64,000 nucleotides of DNA, from assembly GCA_018240785.1 (NCBI GenBank), contig JAFEFC010000003.1:124001-188000 (forward strand), read 5' to 3'. The position numbers and the translations under genes were made by a program. Below the pieces are notes generated by a model, which saw nothing but the letters and a program-made list of their open reading frames with translations, did not search any database and was not told the origin of the DNA. Position 1 is the first letter of the stretch. Every line of letters starts with the position of its first letter. Below are positions 55,600 through 63,255 of this stretch, one piece after another. The stretch comes from Pseudomonadota bacterium (GTDB lineage: Bacteria > Pseudomonadota > Gammaproteobacteria > Burkholderiales > Rhodocyclaceae).

Positions 55600-56568
55600 A
55601 TGATCACCCCGTCAGCGCCGCGCCGACATGCCAGGTTGCTGACCGCGCTGCTGGGCGTGTCGCTGCTGCTCACGCCAGACATACCGGCGAAGGCTGCTGC
55701 CGTCGAGCCGTTGCCGACGACAGAGATTGCTCCCGGGGTCCATGTGCACCAGGGCAGCCACCACGCCTGGGCCGCGCATGACGGCGAGGACGTGGCCAAT
55801 ATCGGCTTCATCGTGGGCGCGAGATGCGTTGCCGTCATCGACACCGGCGGCAGCCCGGCGATCGGCCAGCGCCTGAAGGCAGCGATCGAGCGCGTGACCG
55901 CGCTGCCGGTGTGCTACGTGATCAACACCCACATGCATCCCGATCACGTGCTGGGCAACGTCGCACTCGGCGCCGGCAGTCCCGGGCCGGCCTACGTCGC
56001 CCACGTGCGCCTCGGCCCATCCCTGTCCGCACGCGCGCCCTACTACCTGGAGGCCTTCCGCCGCGAGGGCGGGCAGGCACTCGCGCCCGACGCGGTGGTC
56101 TACCCGACGCAGACGGTGGCTGACCGGGCAAGCCTCGACCTGGGCGGACGCCAACTGGAACTGCGCGCCTGGCCGACGGCCCACACCGACAACGACCTGA
56201 CGGTTTTCGACCAGCAGACGGGAACCCTGTTCACTGGCGATCTGCTCTTCATGGGCCACCTGCCAGTGATCGACGGCCAGTTGCGCGGCTGGCTGCGCGT
56301 CGTCGGCGAGCTCAAGGCGCTGGATGTGGCGCGTGCCGTGCCCGGCCATGGCACGGTAAGCGACGACCTGCGCCAGGCCATCGGCCCGGAGGAAACCTAC
56401 CTCACGACCGTGTTGCGCGAGGTTCGCGCTGCCATCAAGGCCGGCGTACCCATTGCACGCACGCTCGACCAGTTGTCTGCGACAGGCATCGCCGGCTGGC
56501 AGCTTGCGGACGAGTTCCACCGTCGCAACCTGACCGCCGCCTACGCCGAGCTGGAGTGGGAAGACTGA
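55600..56568 (+). CDS. quinoprotein relay metallohydrolase 2 (metallo-beta-lactamase fold)
   Basis: 322 aa from ATG 55600. Signal peptide, then an MBL fold with an intact metal site: HMHPDH (His111, His113, Asp115, His116), AHTDNDLTVFD (His), LFTGDLLFMG (Asp) and PGHGTV (His). It belongs to the SoxH-like family associated with PQQ dehydrogenases and SoxYZ-like carriers. Likely acts on the thiol-bound or oxidised intermediate of the adjacent carrier; the real substrate is unknown. Confidence 0.85.
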   Translation: MITPSAPRRHARLLTALLGVSLLLTPDIPAKAAAVEPLPTTEIAPGVHVHQGSHHAWAAHDGEDVANIGFIVGARCVAVIDTGGSPAIGQRLKAAIERVTALPVCYVINTHMHPDHVLGNVALGAGSPGPAYVAHVRLGPSLSARAPYYLEAFRREGGQALAPDAVVYPTQTVADRASLDLGGRQLELRAWPTAHTDNDLTVFDQQTGTLFTGDLLFMGHLPVIDGQLRGWLRVVGELKALDVARAVPGHGTVSDDLRQAIGPEETYLTTVLREVRAAIKAGVPIARTLDQLSATGIAGWQLADEFHRRNLTAAYAELEWED

Positions 56569-56590
56569 GACGCCCGCAAGGAGGGCAAGC

Positions 56591-57439
56591 ATGAATCCGA
56601 AACGCAGGATGCTGATTTCGCTGCCGTTGTTGCTCGCGGCCGGCAGGATGGTGCACGCCCAGCAGGCCGGCGCGACCGACCCCGCGCTCGATATCGACGC
56701 CAACCCGATGTGGCTGCAGTTCCGCGACAGCCTCTTCGCCGGCCGCCCGATCACCACGCCCGCCGACGACGTGTTGAGGCTCGAGGCACCCGCCCGTGCC
56801 GAGGATGCCGCAATCGTGCCGATCGCCCTGCGCGCGCAGTTCCCGCAGAGCGACAGCCGCTACATCCGCCGGATCTACCTGATCATCGACAACAATCCCT
56901 CGCCGATGGGTGCGGTGTTCGACTTCACCCCGGCGAGCGGGCGCGCCGAGATCGAGACCCGCGTGCGCGTTGATGCCTACACCCACATGCGTGCGATCGC
57001 GGAGATGAACGACGGGAAGCTTTTCATGAGCACCCGCTTCGTCAAGGCGTCGGGCGGGTGCTCCGCGCCGCCGGGCAAGGATCCACAGGCCGCGCTCGCC
57101 ACCCTGGGCAGGATGCGGCTGCGCGTGGAAGGCGAACCGGTACTGAACAGGCCGTCGCTCGCGCAACTGATGATGAGCCACCCGAACCATTCCGGCCTCG
57201 CCATGGATCAGCTCACGCGGAACTACACGCCTGCACATTACGTGCGGCTGGTCCGCATCAGCTATGCAGGCGAACCCGTGCTCACCGCGGAAGTGGATTT
57301 CACCATCAGCGAGAATCCCAACTTCCGCTTCTACTTCGTGCCCAAGGGCCGCGGGGAACTGAAGGCCGAGGTGCTCGACAGCCAATCCCGGCGCTTCGAG
57401 GCGACGCTGCCGGTGCAACCGGTCAGCAATCCGGCCTGA
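56591..57439 (+). CDS. quinoprotein dehydrogenase-associated SoxYZ-like carrier
   Basis: 282 aa. Signal peptide (MLISLPLLLAAGRMVHA), a SoxY-like domain ending in KASGGCSAPPGKD, where the Cys would be the carrier thiol, fused to a SoxZ-like immunoglobulin domain (GLAMDQLTRNYTPAHYVRLVRISYAGEPVLTAEVDFTISENPNFRFYF). In sulfur oxidation SoxYZ carries intermediates on a C-terminal GGCGG Cys. Here the single-chain carrier lies between two relay hydrolases, supporting a carrier-substrate cycle. Confidence 0.85.
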   Translation: MNPKRRMLISLPLLLAAGRMVHAQQAGATDPALDIDANPMWLQFRDSLFAGRPITTPADDVLRLEAPARAEDAAIVPIALRAQFPQSDSRYIRRIYLIIDNNPSPMGAVFDFTPASGRAEIETRVRVDAYTHMRAIAEMNDGKLFMSTRFVKASGGCSAPPGKDPQAALATLGRMRLRVEGEPVLNRPSLAQLMMSHPNHSGLAMDQLTRNYTPAHYVRLVRISYAGEPVLTAEVDFTISENPNFRFYFVPKGRGELKAEVLDSQSRRFEATLPVQPVSNPA

Positions 57440-57517
57440 CGCGGTGAACGGCCGGGGTTGCCCTCGCTGGGAGCATGCCGTGCCGACTGCGGTTGCGACG
57501 CGAGACGTGAAGACCGA

Positions 57518-58066
57518 TCAGCCGCCCGAGTCGGCGCCGGGCGGCTGGCGCTCCACCAGTTTCCGCACCAGGAAGTGCATGCCCCGCGTCCACGACTCAT
57601 CGGTATTGCCGCGAATGTCGACCGACTGCACGGCGAGCACCCGTCCGGTCGTCGCATCACTGACTTCCACGTTGATGTTCAGGATCAGGTTGCTGACCTT
57701 CTGCACCCATCCGACTGCCACCAGATGCACGCCGGCGGCCTGCCCCAGCTCGCCCTTGCATTGCGGGCAGTCGTAAAGGAATGCGTGCCGTGCCCGCAAC
57801 TGGTCGACGACTTCCCGCGCTGATTCAGGCGCCACCACGCGATAGAGACCATGCGCCTGAATCTCGTCGATGAACTGGCTGCGGACGGCCTCGAGCCGTC
57901 GCTGCTGGTCGGCGGCGCGACTCGGGTCGGGGTGCTCCTCGATGAGGTCGAACGGCGCCACGACCAGCGGTGGCGCTTCGGCGGCGGCAGGCTGCGCCCC
58001 CGCCAGCGCGACGAGCATCGACAAGCCCCCGAGGAACCGGGTCACCTTCTTCTTCACATCGTCCAT
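57518..58066 (-). CDS. secreted DUF3280/DUF2380-like protein
   Basis: 182 aa from ATG 58066. Signal peptide (FLGGLSMLVALAGAQPAAA), then LVVAPFDLIEEHPDPSRAADQQRRLEAVRSQFIDEIQAHGLYRVV and LYDCPQCKGELGQAAGVHLVAVGWVQKVSNLILNINVEVSDATTGRVL, with a CPQC pair. Members are found in quinoprotein clusters. It is the only leftward gene among the rightward xox genes, and only 36 bp separate its start from that of relay protein 1. Confidence 0.75.
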   Translation of the reverse strand: MDDVKKKVTRFLGGLSMLVALAGAQPAAAEAPPLVVAPFDLIEEHPDPSRAADQQRRLEAVRSQFIDEIQAHGLYRVVAPESAREVVDQLRARHAFLYDCPQCKGELGQAAGVHLVAVGWVQKVSNLILNINVEVSDATTGRVLAVQSVDIRGNTDESWTRGMHFLVRKLVERQPPGADSGG

Positions 58067-58102
58067 GGCCTGCTCTCCCTCGTTTCGTCCGGATTGAATG
58101 GG

Positions 58103-59044
58103 ATGTTCTGGCTCGCGTGCGGCCTGGCCCTCTGCATGACCGCCGCTGCCCCGGGGCGCGCCTCCCCTGCCGATGATGCGGCGCTCACCGCGACCGCGCT
58201 CGACAACGGCGTCTATGCCGTCTTCGGAAGCACGAATGAGGCCAGCCCGGAGAACCAGGGCCGCATCGGCAACGCCGGCTTCATCGTCGGCGCGGATGGC
58301 ACCATCGTCATCAACACGGGCAGTTCCTATCGGCATGGCCGCGAACTGCTCGAGACGGCCGAGCGCGTCGGCGGCAAGCCGGTCGTGCTGGCGGTGATCA
58401 CCCAGCCGTTGCAGGAGTTCATCATGGGCAGCGCGGCCTTCGCCGACCGCGACATCCCCATCCTCGCCCACGAGGCCGGTGCGCGGCTGATCGGCGAGCG
58501 CTGCGAGAACTGCCTGCGCAACCTCAGGCGCCTGCTCGGCGAGCAAGCGATGCTTGGCACCCGCGTGATGGTGCCCGCGCGCACCGTGTCGCACTCCATC
58601 GAGCTTGACGCCGGCGGCCGCAAGCTGCGCGTGCTGCACTTCGGATGGGGCAGCACACCGGGCGACCTCGCTGTTTACGACTCAACCAGCGGCATCCTGT
58701 TCGCCGGGGCGCTGGTTTCCATCAGCCGCGTGCCCGACCTGCGCGATTCGAACACCTCGGGCTGGCTCTTCGCCCTCCACGCCATCGACGAGCTGTCGCC
58801 ACGCATCCTGGTGCCGGGATATGGACCGCCCGGCACCGCTGCGGCGACAGCGCCGGTGCGGCACTACATCGAGCGGGTCGCAGAGCTCGCCCGTGATCGG
58901 CAACGCGGAGGAGCAAGCCTCTACGAGACGCTGCGGAAGGCGCAGTTGCCCGAATTCCAGGACTGGGCGCTCTATGCCTTGCTGCACCCGCGGAATGTCC
59001 AGAAGCTGTATCTGCAATTCGAGAACGAGGAGTTCGACCGTTGA
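58103..59044 (+). CDS. quinoprotein relay metallohydrolase 1 homologue with lost metal site
   Basis: 313 aa from ATG 58103 (TTG 58094 alternative). Secreted, with the same MBL layout as relay protein 2. Every metal motif is altered: HxHxDH position reads TQPLQEF (100-106), the next His position GWGSTPGD (Ser184), the Asp position FAGALV (Ala203), and the last His PGYGPP (Tyr240). The surrounding fold is intact and the gene is uninterrupted, so it is a probable non-catalytic partner rather than a decaying pseudogene. Confidence 0.8.
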   Translation: MFWLACGLALCMTAAAPGRASPADDAALTATALDNGVYAVFGSTNEASPENQGRIGNAGFIVGADGTIVINTGSSYRHGRELLETAERVGGKPVVLAVITQPLQEFIMGSAAFADRDIPILAHEAGARLIGERCENCLRNLRRLLGEQAMLGTRVMVPARTVSHSIELDAGGRKLRVLHFGWGSTPGDLAVYDSTSGILFAGALVSISRVPDLRDSNTSGWLFALHAIDELSPRILVPGYGPPGTAAATAPVRHYIERVAELARDRQRGGASLYETLRKAQLPEFQDWALYALLHPRNVQKLYLQFENEEFDR

Positions 59045-59182
59045 GCGCCCGGATCCGACGCGACCGCCCGCGTGCGACCAGGCTTGCGAGGTCGATCTCG
59101 AGCAACGCTCCGGCACCTGCGCGCAATATGTCATCGACACAAACGCCCACGCGGGGCGAGGCTTCGGTAACATTCCACCTTG

Positions 59183-59215
59183 GTGACCTGTCCGGGTCAC
59201 ACATGTAGCACCTGC
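59183..59215 (+). promoter_or_regulatory. partial third copy of the shared element before the GGDEF gene
   Basis: GTGACCTGTCCG (59183-59194) is identical to 24605-24616, and TAGCACCTGC (59206-59215) to the core of the element at 24653-24662. GTGACC...GGTCAC at 59183-59200 is also a palindrome. It lies 11 bp before the start codon at 59227. Confidence 0.4.
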
Positions 59216-59226
59216 CGCCAAAGACA

Positions 59227-60771
59227 ATGCCCGCCAGCAGTCCTCCTGCCGACCCCAGGCCCGCCCCCTGCCCTTTCTGCCGCTCGGCCGAGACACACGT
59301 GGCGAGCGATGCGAACGGGAAGTGGGCTGCTCGCTGCTTCGAGTGCGGTGCAGTCGGTCCCTGCGCGGACGAATGGGGCGACGCACTGGCGAGTTGGGCG
59401 CGGGCGCGCGAAGGCGAGGAACTGCTGCGCACCGTCATCGACGAGTCCCCGGACATCATCCTGCTGAAGGACTGGAACGGTCGCTTCCTGCTCGGCAACG
59501 CAGCGCTGGCCACGCTCTACGGCACGACCCCGGATCAGCTCGTGGGCAAGGACGACGGTCATTTCAACCCGAATCGCGAGCAAGTCGAGTTCTACCTGCA
59601 GAACGTGCGCGGCGTCATGCTGGCGGGCGAGACGCAGTTGGTACAGGAGAGCTCGACGAACGCCGAAACTGGCGAGATCCGGCATTTCCACTCGATCAAG
59701 AAACCCTTGCACGGTCCGGACGGCGAGCGGCGCATCCTCGTCATCGCCCACGACGTGACCGACCTGCAGCGTGCGCACCAGGTCATCGAAGAGCGCGAGC
59801 GCAGCTACGCCTACGCGATGGCGGCCGCGGGCGATGGCATCTGGGACTGGGACATTCCGCGCGGCATCGTCACCCACAACGCGAGCTGGTGCACGCTGCT
59901 CGGATTCCCAACTGACGAACTCCAGCACCCGATCGAAGAATTCGCCGCGCAACTGCACGAGGACGATCGCGACACGGTGCTCGCCTCGATCGACGCCGCC
60001 TTGCACCGGAGCGGGCACTACTGGCATGAACACCGCATGCAGCGCAAGGACGGCAGCGAGATCTGGGTACTCGACCGTGGCGAGGTCGTCGAGCGCGACC
60101 CCGCCGGCCGCCCCATCCGCATGGCCGGTTGCGTCACCGACATCTCTGCGCGCAAGCGCGACGAACAGGCGCTGCGCAGGGCGACCGAGGCGCTGGCGGA
60201 GATGAACGCCCAGCTCGAGCAGAAAGTTGCCGAACGCACCGAGGCGCTGGCGCGCGCCAACGAAGAGCTGCGCCTGCTGGCCCGTCACGATGCGCTTACC
60301 GGGCTGCCGAACCGGCTTGCCGGCAATGAGCGCCTGACCGACGAGTTCATCCGCATGAAGCGTTCAGGCGTCGCCTATGCGGTGCTGATGATGGACCTCG
60401 ATCACTTCAAATCCATCAATGACTCGCACGGCCATGCCGTCGGCGACGCCGTGCTGCGGCATACCGCCGAGGTGCTCAGGCGATCCATCCGCGAAAGCGA
60501 TTTCGTCGCCCGTTTCGGCGGCGAGGAATTCCTCGCGGTCATCCCTGCAACCGACCTGACCGGCGCACAGATCGTCGGCGAGAAGATCCGCCAGGCCATC
60601 GAAACAAGCGTGGCACCGATCGTCGAGCGGCTGACGATGAGCCTGGGGCTGGCGCTCGCGACGCCGGATCACGACGACATCCACGTCGCGATGCGACACG
60701 CGGACCGCGGCCTTTACCGGGCCAAGCGCTCGGGGCGCAACCAATTGGTGATCGCGACACCCTCGCCCTGA
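59227..60771 (+). CDS. diguanylate cyclase with N-terminal Lar-like zinc ribbon and two PAS domains
   Basis: 514 aa. Residues 12-60 form a zinc ribbon (CPFC at 15-18, CFEC at 37-40) followed by GAVGPCADEWGDALASWARA, which matches the Lar restriction-alleviation pattern. Then a PAS (about 65-180), a second PAS/PAC (190-300), a short coiled coil, and a GGDEF domain with GGEEF and an upstream inhibitory site RESD at the right spacing. It makes c-di-GMP; the ribbon may sense metal, redox or a nucleic acid. Unusual fusion. Confidence 0.85.
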   Translation: MPASSPPADPRPAPCPFCRSAETHVASDANGKWAARCFECGAVGPCADEWGDALASWARAREGEELLRTVIDESPDIILLKDWNGRFLLGNAALATLYGTTPDQLVGKDDGHFNPNREQVEFYLQNVRGVMLAGETQLVQESSTNAETGEIRHFHSIKKPLHGPDGERRILVIAHDVTDLQRAHQVIEERERSYAYAMAAAGDGIWDWDIPRGIVTHNASWCTLLGFPTDELQHPIEEFAAQLHEDDRDTVLASIDAALHRSGHYWHEHRMQRKDGSEIWVLDRGEVVERDPAGRPIRMAGCVTDISARKRDEQALRRATEALAEMNAQLEQKVAERTEALARANEELRLLARHDALTGLPNRLAGNERLTDEFIRMKRSGVAYAVLMMDLDHFKSINDSHGHAVGDAVLRHTAEVLRRSIRESDFVARFGGEEFLAVIPATDLTGAQIVGEKIRQAIETSVAPIVERLTMSLGLALATPDHDDIHVAMRHADRGLYRAKRSGRNQLVIATPSP

Positions 60772-60819
60772 CGGTGCCCGCGTATGGCCTGAAGCACGTG
60801 CGCCGTTGCGCGCCGTCGA

Positions 60820-61821
60820 TCAGCGGACAGCGGCCTCCGGCACGTCGGCAATGAAAGCGCCGAAGGCGCGCGGACCATTGCCGGTGCGCACGCTTCCCGT
60901 CACCCGCAGACGGACGGTGTCGATACGCGATAGCGTGTTGTCGAACCAGTTGGCCACATAGACGAAGCGGCCATCGGCGGACGCCGCGATGCCCTCCGGG
61001 TATTCGCCGGTCTCGATCGTGGCGACCACGTTCAGGCTCTGCAGATCGAAAACCGACACCGTCCCGGCGTACTGGTTGGTGACGAAGGCGCGACCGCCCG
61101 CGACGGCCAGGGCATAGGGACGGTCACCGACGGGTACCGACGCCAGTGCGCGACGCGAGTCCACATCGATCACGGTGACGGCATTGGAGCCGACATCGGC
61201 CGACATGAGACGGCGTCCATCGGGCGTGAAACCGAGGCCAAACGGACGTTTGCCGGTGCCCACGGTCCCGATCAGGCGATGATCCGCGGTGCTGAACAAC
61301 GAAACCTGATCGCTGTCTCGATCCGCCGTCGCCAGCAGCGATCCATCGGGCGACACCGCCACGCCCGACGGCGACAGGCCGGTGGGCAATTCGTCGAGGA
61401 TGTCACCGCTCGCGACATCGACGACGAAAACCCGGTTTCCGTACCAGTCCGCAACGAAGAGACGCGTGCCGTCCGGATGCACGGCGATCCCCAGCGGCCC
61501 GCCCTGCAGCGCGATGCGGCGCAGCAGCGCGGGAGGTCGCGTGCCGAGCACGCTGACGTAGCTGCCCTCGGGGCTGGTGATGTACACGTGGTGGCCATCC
61601 GGCGACGCGGCCACCCCGGCGGGCTTGCCACCGACTTCGAGTGTGGCGGCGACCTTGTCCTCACCCAGCGCGACGATCGACACCGAGTCGTCGGACTGGG
61701 TGGTCACGAAGGCCACCTCCGCAGCGCCACCGCCCCTGGCGAGCAGGAGTGCGCCTGCCCACAGCAGCGGCTTCAGCGCCGCCATCCGGAGCGGAAATCG
61801 CTGCGGCAACGGACGCACCAT
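60820..61821 (-). CDS. PQQ-associated YVTN-type beta-propeller protein
   Basis: 333 aa with a signal sequence (LKPLLWAGALLLARGGGAA). Seven repeats of the YVTN type, such as GVAASPDGHHVYITSPEGSYVSVL, GIAVHPDGTRLFVADWYGNRVFVVD and GIAASADGRFVYVANWFDNTLSRID. Such propellers accompany PQQ-dependent alcohol catabolism genes (the pedABC-like clusters). Periplasmic; binding partner unknown. Last gene of the leftward unit; convergent with the GGDEF gene. Confidence 0.85.
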   Translation of the reverse strand: MVRPLPQRFPLRMAALKPLLWAGALLLARGGGAAEVAFVTTQSDDSVSIVALGEDKVAATLEVGGKPAGVAASPDGHHVYITSPEGSYVSVLGTRPPALLRRIALQGGPLGIAVHPDGTRLFVADWYGNRVFVVDVASGDILDELPTGLSPSGVAVSPDGSLLATADRDSDQVSLFSTADHRLIGTVGTGKRPFGLGFTPDGRRLMSADVGSNAVTVIDVDSRRALASVPVGDRPYALAVAGGRAFVTNQYAGTVSVFDLQSLNVVATIETGEYPEGIAASADGRFVYVANWFDNTLSRIDTVRLRVTGSVRTGNGPRAFGAFIADVPEAAVR

Positions 61822-61833
61822 GCCTGCCGCCGC

Positions 61834-62385
61834 TCAGCGCCCGCCTTTTTCCATTTCCGCCTTCAATGCGTCGAGGCCGGACTGGTAGATGCCGGTGACC
61901 GCCTTGATGGCGGCATCGTCGTTCAGGTTGGCGGGCGGATCGTTGTTCGGAAAGCCGCGATAGAAACCTCCCCGCCACTCCACCTTGGACGAAGAGGGGC
62001 CGGTGGCGGTGACGGTGATGGTTGCCGCGTAGTTGGTCACCGGCAGCACCGCCACGTCGACCTTGGTGATCTTGTACATATAGCTCATGTGCTCGGCACT
62101 GTACTTGTTGAGTGCCTCCTCGATCGTCGCCTTGCCGTCGCCGCCCTTCAGCGTCAGCAGCCGGGTGGCATCCGGCACATTGCCGCCGCTGCCCTGGGTG
62201 CTGGCGATCGCCGGGTGCCAGGACATGTCATGGAAGTTGGCGATGCGCGCCCAGACCTTGTCGGCCGGCGCCTGGATGTCGATGCTGTGCTCGACCTTGA
62301 GCCGTGCCGGGCCGTGGGCGCCCGCGGTGCCGGCGACCACGCCGCAGGCAGCCAGCAGCATGAAATGTTTGGTGCGGATGATCAT
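61834..62385 (-). CDS. secreted SRPBCC-type protein
   Basis: 183 aa. Signal peptide (FMLLAACGVVAGTAGA), then a START/SRPBCC domain (RLKVEHSIDIQAPADKVWARIANFHDMSWHP, TRLLTLKGGDGKATIEEALNKY, KVEWRGGFYRGFP). The cavity fold binds hydrophobic ligands. In the same leftward unit as the ABC permease and propeller, homologues are seen with PQQ-dependent alcohol dehydrogenases. Confidence 0.8.
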   Translation of the reverse strand: MIIRTKHFMLLAACGVVAGTAGAHGPARLKVEHSIDIQAPADKVWARIANFHDMSWHPAIASTQGSGGNVPDATRLLTLKGGDGKATIEEALNKYSAEHMSYMYKITKVDVAVLPVTNYAATITVTATGPSSSKVEWRGGFYRGFPNNDPPANLNDDAAIKAVTGIYQSGLDALKAEMEKGGR

Positions 62386-62424
62386 TGCTCCTCCAGTGCC
62401 GATTCACGGCTTTCTTGGTTTGGT

Positions 62425-63234
62425 TCAACCGGGCTTTCCGGTCCGTTTCAGCATGCCACGCTGCGGGTCATACCCCCACGCCGCCAGCAAGAAAAATGCC
62501 ACGAGACACCCGACGACGATGGACAGCGACATCGCCGAAAACTGACCGTACAGCGCAAAGCGAATCGCTTCCACCGCATGAGTGAACGGGTTCCACTGCG
62601 CGACGAAGTGGATGATCTCCGCCCCCGACTCCTCCAGCTTCCAAAGCGGATACAGCGCCGGCGACAGGAAGAACATCGGGAAGATGACGAAATTCATCGT
62701 GCCGGCAAAGTTCTCCAACTGGCGGATCTGCACCGACAGCAACAGGCCGAGGGCGCCCAGCATCATGCCGCCCAGCACCAGCACCGGCAGCACCTGCAGC
62801 CAGCCCATCCACGGCACGGTGACACCGAACAGTGCGGCGATGATCAGGAACACATAGGCCTGCAGCACCGAGAGCAGCGTGCCGGCGAGGAGCTTGGCGA
62901 ACAGGAGGTACCAGCGCGGCAGCGGCGCCGTCAGCAGCAGGCGCATCACCCCCATCTCGCGGTCGTAGACCATCGCCAGCGACGACTGCATGCCGTTGAA
63001 CAGCAGCACCATGCCCAGCAGGCCGGGGACGATGTACACCTGGTACGGAATGTAAGTGTCGTAGGGCGGAATGATGGAAACGCCGAAGACGTTCTGAAAG
63101 CCGGCGGCGAACACCACCAGCCACAACAGGGGGCGCACCAGCGCCGACGCGAAGCGGCCGCCCTGGCGGACGAATTTCGCCACCTCGCGGCTGGTGACGG
63201 CCTGGAGCGCAAGCAGGGCGTGAGCAAGTCTCAT
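62425..63234 (-). CDS. ABC-2 type transporter permease, PQQ-alcohol associated
   Basis: 269 aa with six membrane segments (VRPLLWLVVFAAGFQNVFG, IVPGLLGMVLLFNGMQS, LLSVLQAYVFLIIAALFGV, LPVLVLGGMMLGALGLLL, FVIFPMFFLSPALYPLW, IVVGCLVAFFLLAAWGY). It resembles the PedC permease of PQQ-dependent phenylethanol and other alcohol clusters. The ATPase and the remainder of the transporter are not in the window; they are expected upstream of 64000. Confidence 0.85.
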   Translation of the reverse strand: MRLAHALLALQAVTSREVAKFVRQGGRFASALVRPLLWLVVFAAGFQNVFGVSIIPPYDTYIPYQVYIVPGLLGMVLLFNGMQSSLAMVYDREMGVMRLLLTAPLPRWYLLFAKLLAGTLLSVLQAYVFLIIAALFGVTVPWMGWLQVLPVLVLGGMMLGALGLLLSVQIRQLENFAGTMNFVIFPMFFLSPALYPLWKLEESGAEIIHFVAQWNPFTHAVEAIRFALYGQFSAMSLSIVVGCLVAFFLLAAWGYDPQRGMLKRTGKPG

Positions 63235-63255
63235 CTGGGGAAGCGATCCGTTTCT

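Noticed and set aside
58103-59044. Relay metallohydrolase 1 as a pseudogene
   Set aside because: The reading frame is uninterrupted, the signal peptide is intact and the fold motifs around the lost ligands are conserved.
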